Below, piece by piece: positions 41,902 to 53,405 of a DNA stretch of 64,000 bases. Numbering within the stretch: the first letter of the stretch is position 1; each line of letters begins with the position of its first letter. A model generated the notes under the pieces. That model did no database searches and was not told the origin of the DNA. It was given only the letters and a program-made list of their open reading frames with translations. The DNA comes from CAXMST01 sp963790085 (GTDB lineage: Bacteria; Actinomycetota; Thermoleophilia; Solirubrobacterales; 70-9): positions 248,001 to 312,000 of the forward strand of contig CAWBNH010000013.1 of assembly GCA_963790085.1 (NCBI GenBank). Direction: 5' to 3'. The position numbers were made by a program, and so were the translations under genes.

Positions 41902-42750
41902 CTAATCGCGGTGGATCGAGGCCGCCAGATCGAGCAGCTCCTCGAGGTCCTCGAAGTGGATCTCGGCCCGCAGGCCGCGACGGACGGCGCTGACCCGCAC
42001 ATCGCGGCCCAGGGCCAGCTCGAGCGCATCCTCGGCCCGGCCGAGTGCCGCCTGTTGGTCGGGGTCAGGGGTGACGACGGCCGCCGGAGCGCGTTCCAGC
42101 TTCGCGCGCCGCTCGGTCTCCCGCACGGACCAACCTCCGCGGACCGCCTCGCGGGCGAGGCGTCGGCGCTCCCGCTGGCCCTTTGCGGCGAGCAGCGCCC
42201 TCCCGTGGCCCTCGCTGAGATCGCCGCTCGCGAGCATGTCGAGCACCTGGTCGGGCAGGTCAAGGAGCCGGATCAGGTTGGAGATCGCCGAGCGCGACCT
42301 TCCCAGGCGGCGCGCGACCTCCTCCTTGCTCAGAGCGAGGTCCTCGACCAGCGCCGCGCAGGCGCGGGCCTCCTCGAGCGGGTTGAGATCCTCGCGCGCC
42401 ATGTTCTCGATCATCGCGGTCTGCAGCCGCCGGCTCTCGTCCTCGGTCCGAAGGACGGCAGGCACCGCCTCGAGCCCGGCCCGCTGGGCGGCCCGCCAGC
42501 GGCGCTCGCCGGCGATCAGCCCGTAGCGTCCGTCGCGCAGCGGCTCCACGACCAGCGGCTGAATCACGCCGGCCTCGGCCACCGACTCGGCGAGCCGCTC
42601 GAGCGCCTCCGCGTCGAAGCTCTTGCGCGGCTGGTCGGGATTGGGCAGGATCAGCTCGACCGGTATCTCCCGGAGCTCGTCGCGGCCCGCCTCGGGCTCA
42701 GGCAGGATCGCCGCCAGCCCGCGGCCGATCCCGTTCCTGCGGTTAGCCAC
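41902..42750 (-). CDS. parB: Chromosome partitioning protein ParB
   Basis: This 282-residue CTP-dependent clamp binds parS. It shows the ParB N-terminal part with LILPNPDQPRKSFD and LIAGERRWRAAQRAGLE (the GERR CTP motif), TAMIENMAREDLNPLEEA, then the HTH LSKEEVARRLGRSRSAISNL at about residues 150-170. The start is GTG 42750 overlapping the parA stop by 8 bases. A near-perfect parS is 3 kb away within yidD. Confidence 0.95.
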   Translation of the reverse strand: MANRRNGIGRGLAAILPEPEAGRDELREIPVELILPNPDQPRKSFDAEALERLAESVAEAGVIQPLVVEPLRDGRYGLIAGERRWRAAQRAGLEAVPAVLRTEDESRRLQTAMIENMAREDLNPLEEARACAALVEDLALSKEEVARRLGRSRSAISNLIRLLDLPDQVLDMLASGDLSEGHGRALLAAKGQRERRRLAREAVRGGWSVRETERRAKLERAPAAVVTPDPDQQAALGRAEDALELALGRDVRVSAVRRGLRAEIHFEDLEELLDLAASIHRD

Positions 42751-43501
42751 GGGCCAGCACCTCCTCCGCGAGCGCCCGGTAGGCGAGCGCCCCCCGGGAT
42801 CCGGGGGCATGCTCGGTCACCGGCACCGCGAAGCTCGGCGCCTCCGCGACCCTGACGCTGCGCGGCACCACGGCGTTCAGCACCAGCTCTGGGAAGTGTT
42901 CACGCAACTCTCTCTCGACGTCCTGTGCCAGTCGGGTCCTCTCATCGGCCATGGTGATCACCAGCCCGGTCAGAACCAGCGCGGGGTTGAGCTCGCGCCG
43001 GACCGAGTGCAGGGTGTCGAGGAACTGGACCAGGCCCTCGAGCGCCAGGTACTCGGCCTGGACCGGGATGATCGCCCGGTCGGCAGCGGTCAGCGCGTTG
43101 ACCGTTACCGGGCCGAGCGAGGGCGGGCAGTCGATCAGGGTTGCGGCGAACCGCTCGCGGACGGCTCCGAGCCCGTCGCGAAGGCGGTGGTGCGGGCGGT
43201 CGAGGCCGGGCAACTCGACGGCAGCGCCCGCCAGATCGCGGTTCGCGGGAACGATCCACATGTTGTCGTGGGCCGCCGGTCGAGCGGCCTCCGCGACCGC
43301 GTGCGAGCCGCACAGGCAGTCGTAGGAGGACGGCCGCTGCTCGCGGCCGAGTCCGAGGGCGACCGTCGCATTGCACTGCGGATCGAGATCGACGACCAGC
43401 GTCTGCTCCCCCAGATCGGCGATGCAGGCCCCGAGATTGACCGCGGTGGTCGTCTTCCCGACCCCACCCTTCTGATTGGCGATCGCGTAGACGAGTCCCA
43501 T
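42743..43501 (-). CDS. parA: Chromosome partitioning ATPase ParA (Soj)
   Basis: This 252-residue Walker-type ATPase has AIANQKGGVGKTTTAVNLGA (deviant Walker A) at the N-terminus, VVDLDPQCNATVALG, TLIDCPPSLGPVTVNAL and QAEYLALEGLVQFLDTL. It drives origin segregation together with ParB. A GAGTCGC region with TAGAGT lies 10 bases before the ATG. Confidence 0.95.
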   Translation of the reverse strand: MGLVYAIANQKGGVGKTTTAVNLGACIADLGEQTLVVDLDPQCNATVALGLGREQRPSSYDCLCGSHAVAEAARPAAHDNMWIVPANRDLAGAAVELPGLDRPHHRLRDGLGAVRERFAATLIDCPPSLGPVTVNALTAADRAIIPVQAEYLALEGLVQFLDTLHSVRRELNPALVLTGLVITMADERTRLAQDVERELREHFPELVLNAVVPRSVRVAEAPSFAVPVTEHAPGSRGALAYRALAEEVLARG

Positions 43502-43555
43502 CGCCGGCGCGACTCTAGATCACCGTGCGGGTACCGACCCTGGATCTGTCCGGGC

Positions 43556-43592
43556 CGGAGAGGAATCTCCGCAAAGACCGCGAAAGTGGTCT
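43556..43592. other. Two adjacent hairpins between rsmG and parA
   Basis: Hairpin one has arms 43556-43561/43566-43571 with loop GGAA; hairpin two has arms 43575-43579/43588-43592 with an 8-base loop. They occupy the 135-base gap and may separate rsmG and parA transcripts. No T-run is present. Confidence 0.4.
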
Positions 43593-43636
43593 CAATACCT
43601 GGAAGCCGGGGCGCGCCGCCGGTCAGTGGGCCCTGC

Positions 43637-44332
43637 TCATTGTTTGCGACCGAGCGGCCGCCGGTTGGCCAGACCGGGCCGGCGCGGCAGCCCGTCCGGG
43701 GTCGGCCCCGACTTGCGGATCAGGTGCAGGTGCCGGTTCTCGCTTGTCGAGTACGGTCGAACCGGGGTTATCCGCTCGGGCGTCATCGCGAGCTGCGCGG
43801 CTGCCCGCGCGAGCTCGGCCTCCTGGTCAGGGTCGCGACGACCTTCGTAGGCGATCAGGGCGCCGCCCTGGCGAAGCAGTGGCGAGGCGAGCTCTGCCAC
43901 AGCGCTGAGCCGGCCGACGGCGCGGGCGGTGACGACGTCGAAGGCGCCGGGGGCGGCGGCGGCATAGATCTCCGCGCGCTCAGCGACGACCGCGACGTTC
44001 TCGAGGCCGGCCGCTGCGGCCGCGCGGGCGATGAACTCGCACTTGCGCCCGGAGGAGTCGACCAGGACGAACTGCGTCGCAGGGAGCACGGCTGCGAGAG
44101 CGAGGCCCGGGAAACCGGCTCCGGAGCCGATATCGCAGACCCGGTCGGCCCGCTCGAGCTCGGACAGGGCACGGGCGGAGAGGCTGTCGGCGACGTGGAC
44201 GTCCCAGGCCCGGTCTCGGTCTCGGACCGAGGTTGGCGCCAGCGGGTCGGTGGCAACCAGGTCGACGAGGGCCGTGAGCGCCTCGCGGGCCGGGGCCGGC
44301 AGGGGCGCCGGATCGGGCGTCGGGTCGCTCAA
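43637..44332 (-). CDS. rsmG: 16S rRNA (guanine-N7)-methyltransferase RsmG
   Basis: This 231-residue methyltransferase modifies G527 of 16S rRNA. Motifs: WDVHVADSLSA, VCDIGSGAGFPGLALA (SAM loop near residue 88), FVLVDSSGRKCEF, VTARAVGRLSAVAELASPLL. The Arg-rich tail is unstructured. It overlaps khpB by ATGA. Loss of rsmG gives low-level streptomycin resistance in other bacteria. Confidence 0.94.
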   Translation of the reverse strand: MSDPTPDPAPLPAPAREALTALVDLVATDPLAPTSVRDRDRAWDVHVADSLSARALSELERADRVCDIGSGAGFPGLALAAVLPATQFVLVDSSGRKCEFIARAAAAAGLENVAVVAERAEIYAAAAPGAFDVVTARAVGRLSAVAELASPLLRQGGALIAYEGRRDPDQEAELARAAAQLAMTPERITPVRPYSTSENRHLHLIRKSGPTPDGLPRRPGLANRRPLGRKQ

Positions 44333-44820
44333 TCGGCGAGCAGCGGGGCGACGACGACGCGGCGTTCCGGATCGTCGCCCTCGCTGAACGTCTCGACGTC
44401 GCTGCGGTCCTTGAGCACCTCGTGCACGGTGCGACGCTCCGAGGCGGACATCGGCTCCAGCCGGACCGCCTCGCCGTTGCGCGCGGCGCGATCAGCCGCC
44501 GTCTCCGCCTCCTCGGTCAGCAGCTCGCGGCGGCGCTCTCGGTAGCGAGCGGCATCGACGGTCACCCGCTTGCGCTCTGAAAGGCCCTGGTATGCGGCTC
44601 GATAGCAGATCAGCTGCAGGGCATCGAGGGTCTGGCCGCGGCGGCCAATCAGGATCCCGAGATCGTCCTCGCCGTTGATCTCGGCCAGGATCTCATCGTC
44701 GCCCTCGGTGATCTCGACGTCCGCGTCCAGGTCGAGCTCATCGAGGATCCGGTCGATGATCGCCGCGACGCGCTCGCGCGGCTCGCTTGGCATCCCCGGG
44801 TTCACGGCTGGTTCGGACAT
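44329..44820 (-). CDS. khpB: KH/R3H RNA-binding protein KhpB (Jag)
   Basis: This 163-residue protein carries a KH domain with GILIGRRGQTLDALQLICYR near residue 60 and a C-terminal R3H domain with RLEPMSASERRTVHEVL. The N-terminal Jag domain of Firmicutes is absent, as in other actinobacteria. KhpB binds RNA, often with KhpA. It stops and starts flush with yidC (no gap). Confidence 0.93.
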   Translation of the reverse strand: MSEPAVNPGMPSEPRERVAAIIDRILDELDLDADVEITEGDDEILAEINGEDDLGILIGRRGQTLDALQLICYRAAYQGLSERKRVTVDAARYRERRRELLTEEAETAADRAARNGEAVRLEPMSASERRTVHEVLKDRSDVETFSEGDDPERRVVVAPLLAD

Positions 44821-45602
<782 letters not shown>

Positions 45603-45603
<1 letters not shown>

Positions 45604-45941
45604 CAGTGGTTTCTCTCGGGGTCTGTGTTGGGGCTGGCGGCGGGTTCGGGGCGGAAGAGCCTACGGCTCTCGAGAGGATCGAGGCCGCCCGAGCTGATCG
45701 GATTGCAGCGCAGGACCCTCCAGACCGCGAGGATGGTGCCACGAAACGGGCCGAGCTCGCGTACAGCCTGCTCGGCATAGCTCGAGCATGTCGGGTAGTA
45801 GCGGCACCGCGGTCCGAGCAACGGCGACACCAGCCGCCGGTAGATCCGGATCGGCAGCAACGCCAACCAGGTGAGCACCCCGGTCTGAGCGCGCTCGGCC
45901 TCCCCGTCGCCCTGCGTTTCACGTGCAACGGTCGCGCTCAA
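45603..45941 (-). CDS. yidD: Membrane protein insertion efficiency factor YidD
   Basis: This 112-residue protein has the family core YRRLVSPLLGPRCRYYPTCS then SYAEQAV, and LRCNPISSGGLDPL. An N-terminal extension of about 20 residues is encoded by the segment containing the parS-like site. It overlaps both rnpA (ATGA) and yidC. Confidence 0.93.
45916..45929. other. parS-like centromere site within yidD
   Basis: GTTTCACGTGCAAC differs by one base from the conserved parS core GTTTCACGTGAAAC. It lies about 0.7 kb from dnaA and 3 kb from parB, inside the N-terminal codons of yidD. ParB binding is expected from its near-match and location; other parS sites are probably outside the window. Confidence 0.7.
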
Positions 45942-46318
45942 GCGTCGGCCCTCGCCTGCTCGAGGAGCTCGGAGATCGACCCGCGGAGGCCCTCGAGGCC
46001 CTGCTTGTCGACCAGGGCCGCGACACCGGAACGGCCGACCAGGACGAAGTCGTAGCCCGGGGGGAGGCTCTCGGAAAGCCCCCAGAACGCCTCCCGCATC
46101 GAGCGCTTCACCCGATTGCGGTCGACTGCCGGGCCGACCTTGCGACCGACCGAGACTCCCAGTCGGACGTCCGACCCCGAGTCGTCTGGGTCCCGCGGGA
46201 AGGCATAGAGGACGAGGTGGCGGTTGGCGTGCGAGCGGCCGTCTCGGTAGGCGCGGTCGAAGTCCCCGCTTCTCGACAGCCGACCGCGCTTGCGGCCCCC
46301 GCGTTCGGACCGGCTCAT
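45938..46318 (-). CDS. rnpA: Ribonuclease P protein component
   Basis: This 126-residue basic protein has RLSRSGDFDRAYRDGRSHAN, VRLGVSVGRKVGPAVDRNRV and KRSMREAFW, the RNR box that contacts RNase P RNA. It sits between rpmH and yidD as in most bacteria. Confidence 0.95.
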   Translation of the reverse strand: MSRSERGGRKRGRLSRSGDFDRAYRDGRSHANRHLVLYAFPRDPDDSGSDVRLGVSVGRKVGPAVDRNRVKRSMREAFWGLSESLPPGYDFVLVGRSGVAALVDKQGLEGLRGSISELLEQARADA

Positions 46319-46331
46319 CGCATCCGCGCCC

Positions 46332-46466
46332 CTAGACAGTCAGGCGTCTGCGGCCCTTGCGGCGGCGGCGGCGCAGGATCTCACGACCGTGGCGGGTCTG
46401 CATTCGGGAGCGGAACCCGTGCGTGCGGGCGCGCTTCCTCTTCTTTGGCTGCCAGGTTCGCTTCAT
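46332..46466 (-). CDS. rpmH: 50S ribosomal protein L34
   Basis: This 44-residue basic protein reads MKRTWQPKKRKRARTHGFRS at the start and ends RRRRRKGRRRLTV, typical bL34. It heads the rnpA-yidD-yidC-khpB-rsmG operon. TATACT is found 31 bases before the ATG on the minus strand. Confidence 0.97.
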   Translation of the reverse strand: MKRTWQPKKRKRARTHGFRSRMQTRHGREILRRRRRKGRRRLTV

Positions 46467-46497
46467 GAAAGGCCCCGTCGGCGTCGCGGGGACGCGC

Positions 46498-46503
46498 AGT
46501 ATA
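46498..46503 (-). promoter_or_regulatory. Putative -10 (TATACT) for the rpmH operon
   Basis: TATACT on the minus strand would start transcription about 24 bases before the rpmH ATG. Confidence 0.45.
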
Positions 46504-46579
46504 CGCACACCGATTTCGCTTTCGGCGCGATTTGCGGAGTCGGCACCTGGAGCACCGTAAACGGCGTCGAGGTGAGACC

Positions 46580-46585
46580 TATGAT
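46580..46585 (+). promoter_or_regulatory. Putative -10 (TATGAT) for dnaA
   Basis: TATGAT lies 59 bases before the TTG start of dnaA, giving a leader of about 50 bases that ends in GAGAGG. Confidence 0.45.
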
Positions 46586-46644
46586 CGGCCGGCAGGCTCC
46601 CCCGGAGCCGGACCGAGACCGCAGAGCCCGACCGAGAGAGGCAA

Positions 46645-47997
46645 TTGCAGCAGCAGAGCAACCAGGACCTGACCGAGATCTGGGAGGGGGTTCGTGACGA
46701 GCTCCGGCGAGCGGTTCCGGCCTCGGCCTTCGAGAGCTGGCTGGAGCCGCTGAGCGCAGTCGGCATCCAGGGCACCCAGCTCTACGTGGCCGGACCGGAT
46801 CGCGTTCGTGAGTGGTTCGAGCGGCGCTACTCACCGCTGGCGGTGCGCGCGACCCGTAAGCAGCTGCCGGAGGTCACCGAGATCGTCTTCTCGAGTGAGG
46901 AGGCGGGTGGGTCGGCTGCCGCGCGGTCGCGATCAAGTGTCCCGGCCGGACTCGAGCGCGATCTCGACTTCGATCGATTCGTGATCGGCACCGGCAATCG
47001 CTTCGCGCACGCATCGGCGCTGGCGGTCGCCGAGCTGCCGGGCGAGGCCTACAACCCACTCTTCCTCTATGGAGATCCCGGTCTCGGGAAGACCCACCTG
47101 CTGGTCGCGATCGCCAACTATCTGCGGAAGCGGCGACGGGACATGACCGTCGTCTACACGACGGCCGAGCGCTTCACCTCCGAGTTCGTCGCATCGCTGC
47201 GCAGCAACGGGGCAAGCGGGGCCGAGTTGTTCAAGCGTCGTTACCGCGACGTCGGCGCGCTGCTGATCGATGACGTGCAGTTCCTCGAGGACAAGCCGCG
47301 AACCGAAGACGAGTTCTTCCATACCTTCAACGATCTGTACGCGGCCGGTAGCCAGATAGTGCTCTCAAGCGATCGGCCGCCCGAGGCGATGGAGCGCCTC
47401 ACCGAGCGGCTCAGGGACCGGTTCGCCTGGGGGCTCGCAGTTCAAGTTCAGGGACCCGACCTTGCCACCCGGGTGGCGCTGCTGCGGCGCCTTGCGACCG
47501 AGCGGGCGATCGTCGTCCCGGACATCGAGGTCCTGCGTCAGATCGCCGTGACCGTGCCGACCAACCTGCGCCGGCTCGAAGGGGCGCTGACCCGGGTGGT
47601 CGCCTACGCCTCGCTGCTCGGCGAGGCGCCGTCGCCGGAGCTGGTCGAGGAGGCGCTCGCCACTCGTGATCGCGGCGTTCCGCTCCCCGAGAAGACCGAT
47701 CCCGAGCTATCCGAAATCCAGCAGGCAACCTGCGACGTGCTGCACGTCTCACGCGCCGATCTCTGCTCGCCGCGCCGGATACCGGCACTCGTTCGAGCAC
47801 GCCAACTCGGGATGTACGTCGCCCGGAACACGACCGACTGCTCGCTGGCGGAGATCGCGCGGTCGTTCGATCGCGATCACTCGACCGTTCTGCACTCGAT
47901 CCGCGCCATCGAGAAGCAACTCGAGCCGGGATCGGACATCCACAGGGCGCTCGAAGCTATCCACGAGCGCCTGCGGATAGCGCCGGAGCCCACCTGA
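46645..47997 (+). CDS. dnaA: Chromosomal replication initiator DnaA
   Basis: This 450-residue AAA+ initiator has domain I at the N-terminus (IWEGVRDELRRAVPASAFES), a short linker, then DRFVIGTGNRFAHASALAVA, Walker A LYGDPGLGKTHL near residue 140, Walker B LLIDDVQFLED and sensor TNLRRLEGALTRV. Domain IV carries RQLGMYVARNTTDCSLAEIA then DRDHSTVLHS, the DnaA-box-binding signature. The start is TTG 46645 with GAGAGG 4-5 bases before it. Linker domain II is shorter than in Streptomyces. Confidence 0.96.
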   Translation: MQQQSNQDLTEIWEGVRDELRRAVPASAFESWLEPLSAVGIQGTQLYVAGPDRVREWFERRYSPLAVRATRKQLPEVTEIVFSSEEAGGSAAARSRSSVPAGLERDLDFDRFVIGTGNRFAHASALAVAELPGEAYNPLFLYGDPGLGKTHLLVAIANYLRKRRRDMTVVYTTAERFTSEFVASLRSNGASGAELFKRRYRDVGALLIDDVQFLEDKPRTEDEFFHTFNDLYAAGSQIVLSSDRPPEAMERLTERLRDRFAWGLAVQVQGPDLATRVALLRRLATERAIVVPDIEVLRQIAVTVPTNLRRLEGALTRVVAYASLLGEAPSPELVEEALATRDRGVPLPEKTDPELSEIQQATCDVLHVSRADLCSPRRIPALVRARQLGMYVARNTTDCSLAEIARSFDRDHSTVLHSIRAIEKQLEPGSDIHRALEAIHERLRIAPEPT

Positions 47998-48144
47998 CCC
48001 AGTGGCAGACCTCCACCCTCGTGAGACTTCTCCACCGCGCTTCCCACGGCCACCAAAGGCGCTTTGGAAAGCGCAATCCGAGGCTTTTGCAAGGGTTCCA
48101 ACAGAACCAAGATCAACTCAGATGACCGGAAGAGGAATGACTAG
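47998..48144. other. dnaA-dnaN intergenic region, candidate origin element
   Basis: The location and the strand switch nearby make this the likely oriC side. It contains overlapping inverted repeats: CCAAAG/CTTTGG (48053-48058/48062-48067) and GCGCTTT/AAAGCGC (48059-48065/48068-48074). No exact TTATCCACA box is seen; loose matches are ACATCCACA 47936-47944, CTATCCACG 47957-47965 and TTCTCCACC 48028-48036. It is not notably AT-rich. Confidence 0.4.
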
Positions 48145-49251
48145 ATGAAGATCACGGCTGATCGCGACCCGCTTCTCGACGCTCTACAGGCAGCGGCGCG
48201 AGCTGTCTCGACCCGCTCCACCCTGCCGTCGCTCGGCGGCATCCTGCTGACCGCCGAGGACGGCGCTGCCAAGGCCCGCGCCACCGATACCGAGCTTGGC
48301 TTGACGGTCGAGATCGATGCCGAGGTCGAGGGTGAGGGAAGCATGCTGCTGCCCGGGCGGCTGCTCACCGATGTGGCGCGCGCACTGCCCGCCGGCCCGG
48401 TGACGCTTGCCGAGCGCTCCGAGCAGCGCGATGTCGAGCTCACCGCGGGCACGGCGAAGTTCCACCTCCGGGTGCTTCCGACCGAGGATTTCCCGCGGCT
48501 GCCCGCCTTCGAGGGCGACGCGATCAAGATGCCGGCCGAGGCCCTCGCCTCGACGATCGAGAGGGTCGCGCGCGCCGCCTCGCGAGACGAGGTGCGGCCG
48601 ATCCTCACCGGCATCCTGGTCAGCGTCGCGGACTCGAAGCTGACGATGGTCGCGACCGATTCGTACCGGCTCTCGGTCAAGACGACCGAGCTCGAGTCCG
48701 CCTCGCCCGATCCGTTCGAGGCCAATGTGCCGGCGCGTGCACTGCGCGAGCTCGCGCGAATCGTCGCCAACACCGGCGTCGATCAGGTCGAGGTCGCCCT
48801 CCCGGGCAACCAGATCGTCTTCCGCGCCGGCCCCTACGTGCTCTCCTCGCGCCTGATCGATGGGCAGTTCCCCAGCTACCGGCAGCTACTTCCCGACAGC
48901 TTCGACCACGACGTCCGCCTCCCGAAGGCGGAGCTGCTCGACGTCACCAAGCGGATCCGGTATTTGGCACAGCGCAACGCCCCACTGCGGATGGCCTTCG
49001 AGAGTGGCGAGGTGACGGTTTCCGCCGAGACGCCGGAGATCGGTGACGCGAGCGAATCGATGCCCTGCGCGTTCGAGGGCGAGGCGCTCGAGATTGCCTT
49101 CAACCCGCAGTTCCTGATCGAGGGAATCGAGAGCATCGAGACCGAGGAGCTGGTCTTGAGACTGACCTCTCCCCTGCGGCCCGGCCTGCTTCAGCAGGCG
49201 GGCGACCAGGACTTCAGCTACCTCGTGATGCCGATCAGGCTGAACGTCTGA
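48145..49251 (+). CDS. dnaN: DNA polymerase III beta sliding clamp
   Basis: This 368-residue clamp starts MKITADRDPLLDALQAAARA and shows the three-domain repeat; GILLTAEDGAAKARATDTEL, LPTEDFPRLPAFEGDAIKMP, TDSYRLSVKTTEL and the closing DFSYLVMPIRL are diagnostic. GGAAGAGG lies 10 bases before ATG 48145. Confidence 0.96.
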   Translation: MKITADRDPLLDALQAAARAVSTRSTLPSLGGILLTAEDGAAKARATDTELGLTVEIDAEVEGEGSMLLPGRLLTDVARALPAGPVTLAERSEQRDVELTAGTAKFHLRVLPTEDFPRLPAFEGDAIKMPAEALASTIERVARAASRDEVRPILTGILVSVADSKLTMVATDSYRLSVKTTELESASPDPFEANVPARALRELARIVANTGVDQVEVALPGNQIVFRAGPYVLSSRLIDGQFPSYRQLLPDSFDHDVRLPKAELLDVTKRIRYLAQRNAPLRMAFESGEVTVSAETPEIGDASESMPCAFEGEALEIAFNPQFLIEGIESIETEELVLRLTSPLRPGLLQQAGDQDFSYLVMPIRLNV

Positions 49252-49266
49252 GGTCGTCGCAGGCTC

Positions 49267-50358
49267 GTGCTCGCTGCCGGGCTGAGTACGCGCTCGTTTC
49301 GCAACCTCGCCGATGGTCGAGTCGAGCTGGCGGCCGGGCTGACCGTGGCCCACGGCCCGAACGGGGCGGGGAAGACCAACCTGCTCGAGGCGCTCTTCTT
49401 CGCGCTCACGGGCCGCTCCTGCAGGACTCGGCGCGAGCGCGAGATGATCGCCTTCGGGGAGAGCCTGGCCCGGACGGAGGTCGAGCTCGAGCCCGAGGCC
49501 GGCGAGACGGACGAGCCGTTCTCGATGCTTGCCTCGGTCACGGCCGAGGACGGCCGGCGCCGGCGAACCGCCGGCCGCGAGGTGACCCCCGAGGACGACC
49601 GCAGAAGGCCTGCCGTCAGCGTCTTCATGCCTGACAGGTTGGCCTTGGTCAAGGGCCCGCCCTCACCGCGCCGCGCCCACCTCGATCGCCTCGCTGCCGC
49701 TGTCTGGCCGGCGCGGGCCGAGGCGCGCACGGCCTACTCACGGGCGCTTGCCCAGCGCAACGCGTTGCTCTCCAGGGTTCGCCGGGGCGGCAGCGCAACC
49801 GGGCTCGCGGCGTGGGACCTCGAGCTGGCACGGACGGCAGTGCCGCTCGTCGCGGCCCGCGCCGCGGCCGCGGAGGCGCTCGCCGCCCCGTTCGCCGCGG
49901 CCGCGGACGCGCTGGGTCTTCGGGGTGAGATCGCGCTCGTCTACAGGCCCCGAACCGGGGAAGCCGACGAGGCAGAGATCGCCGCCGAGCTGGCCGCCAG
50001 GCAGGCGGCCGACGTCGCCCGCGGGTTCACCGGGTGGGGTCCCCACCGCGACGAGGTCGAGCTCCGCCGCGACGGCCGCTCGCTGCGCCGCTACGGCTCC
50101 CAGGGGCAGCAGCGGTTGGCCCTGCTGGCCCTGTTGTTCGCGGAGCGCGAGGCACTGCAGGCAGCCCGGCGTAGGCTGCCGCTGATGCTGCTCGATGACG
50201 TCATGAGCGAGCTCGACCCGGAGCGTCGCGTGCGGCTGGTCGAGTTGCTCGACTGCGGCGGCCAGGCGCTGATTACGACGACCGAGTCCGCGCACGTGCC
50301 CGACGGCGAGGCGCACCGGAGGATGCTCGTCGAGGACGGCCGGGTGACGGCGGCGTGA
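49267..50358 (+). CDS. recF: DNA replication and repair protein RecF
   Basis: This 363-residue SMC-like ATPase has STRSFRNLADGRVELAAGLT, Walker A GPNGAGKTNLLEALFF, FMPDRLALVKGPPSPRRAHL, GSQGQQRLALLALLFAE (signature) and LLDDVMSELDPERR (Walker B). It loads RecA at gaps with RecO and RecR. GTG 49267 is 15 bases after dnaN. It is slightly shorter than average and Ala-rich in the coiled arm. Confidence 0.94.
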   Translation: MLAAGLSTRSFRNLADGRVELAAGLTVAHGPNGAGKTNLLEALFFALTGRSCRTRREREMIAFGESLARTEVELEPEAGETDEPFSMLASVTAEDGRRRRTAGREVTPEDDRRRPAVSVFMPDRLALVKGPPSPRRAHLDRLAAAVWPARAEARTAYSRALAQRNALLSRVRRGGSATGLAAWDLELARTAVPLVAARAAAAEALAAPFAAAADALGLRGEIALVYRPRTGEADEAEIAAELAARQAADVARGFTGWGPHRDEVELRRDGRSLRRYGSQGQQRLALLALLFAEREALQAARRRLPLMLLDDVMSELDPERRVRLVELLDCGGQALITTTESAHVPDGEAHRRMLVEDGRVTAA

Positions 50359-50392
50359 CGGTGCCCGGCGCGATGCGCAATGGTGGGGCCGG

Positions 50393-50698
50393 ATGAGCCG
50401 CTCCGCGCCCCGCAGGATCGCCGATCCCCTGGCGCGAGTGCTGCGAGAGCAGGCGCCGAGGACCCTGCTGGCGGAGGTCCAGACCGCATGGCCGGAGGTC
50501 TGCGGTGAGGCGATCGCCGCCGCGACCGAGCCGGTCGCCGAGCGGGAAGGCAGGGTGACGATCGCCTGCGAGAGCGGGGCCTGGGCCCAGGAGCTGGAGC
50601 TGATGTCGGACGCCCTGCGCTCTCGTCTCGATGCGACCGTCGGCCAGAACCGGATCACCTCGCTGCGGTTCACCGCCGACCTCAGCCGGCATCGCTGA
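50393..50698 (+). CDS. DUF721/DciA-like protein
   Basis: This 101-residue protein has LARVLREQAPRTLLAEVQTA, WPEVCGEAIAAATEPV and GRVTIACESGAWAQELELM, the DciA/DUF721 fold. DciA loads the replicative helicase in bacteria lacking DnaC, and its position next to recF and gyrB fits the actinobacterial order. It is followed by a 256-base gap. Confidence 0.88.
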   Translation: MSRSAPRRIADPLARVLREQAPRTLLAEVQTAWPEVCGEAIAAATEPVAEREGRVTIACESGAWAQELELMSDALRSRLDATVGQNRITSLRFTADLSRHR

Positions 50699-50793
50699 GC
50701 GAGCCTGCTCGGCTGACGCCTGCGGTCACGGCGATACCGTAACGATAATTCCCCTATTTGCAGGTATTTCGTTGCACTAGCGCGCACGGCGGC

Positions 50794-50817
50794 AGGGCCT
50801 GTCGGACCGGCAGCCCT
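50794..50817. terminator. Imperfect hairpin after the recF-DUF721 unit
   Basis: AGGG-C-CTG pairs with CAG-CCCT around a loop of about 9 bases. It could end transcription from recF, but no T-run follows. Confidence 0.3.
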
Positions 50818-50819
50818 GG

Positions 50820-50825
50820 TATCCT
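50820..50825 (+). promoter_or_regulatory. Putative -10 (TATCCT) for gyrB
   Basis: TATCCT fits the local TANNCT box; transcription from about 50832 would give a 120-base leader carrying the hairpin at 50844-50892. Confidence 0.4.
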
Positions 50826-50843
50826 TATGTCAACTACCTTCCT

Positions 50844-50892
50844 GCCCCGCGGCCCTGGGTCAGGGCTCTCGCCCGATCCCGTCGCGCGGGGC
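50844..50892 (+). terminator. Leader hairpin upstream of gyrB, possible attenuator
   Basis: Outer arms GCCCCGCG (50844-50851) and CGCGGGGC (50885-50892) enclose an inner hairpin GCCCTG/CAGGGC (50852-50857/50861-50866). CTTTGT follows directly. The strength and the downstream T's fit an intrinsic terminator lying within the gyrB leader rather than after a gene. Confidence 0.5.
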
Positions 50893-50954
50893 CTTTGTAT
50901 GCGCGGTGCCGCCGGGGCGGACGGCACCATCTATACGTAGACGAAAGGATCTTT

Positions 50955-53366
<2,412 letters not shown>

Positions 53367-53405
53367 GCCGGTTCTCCCCCTCGACTTCGAAGGAGGCACA
53401 CGCTG

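Noticed and set aside
42623..44545. Open frame of 640 codons on the plus strand
   Set aside because: It covers parA, the hairpin gap and rsmG in antisense; no recognisable motif.
46467..46644. rpmH-dnaA gap as the origin with DnaA boxes
   Set aside because: I found promoters but no convincing TTATCCACA-like boxes; only the strand switch supports it.
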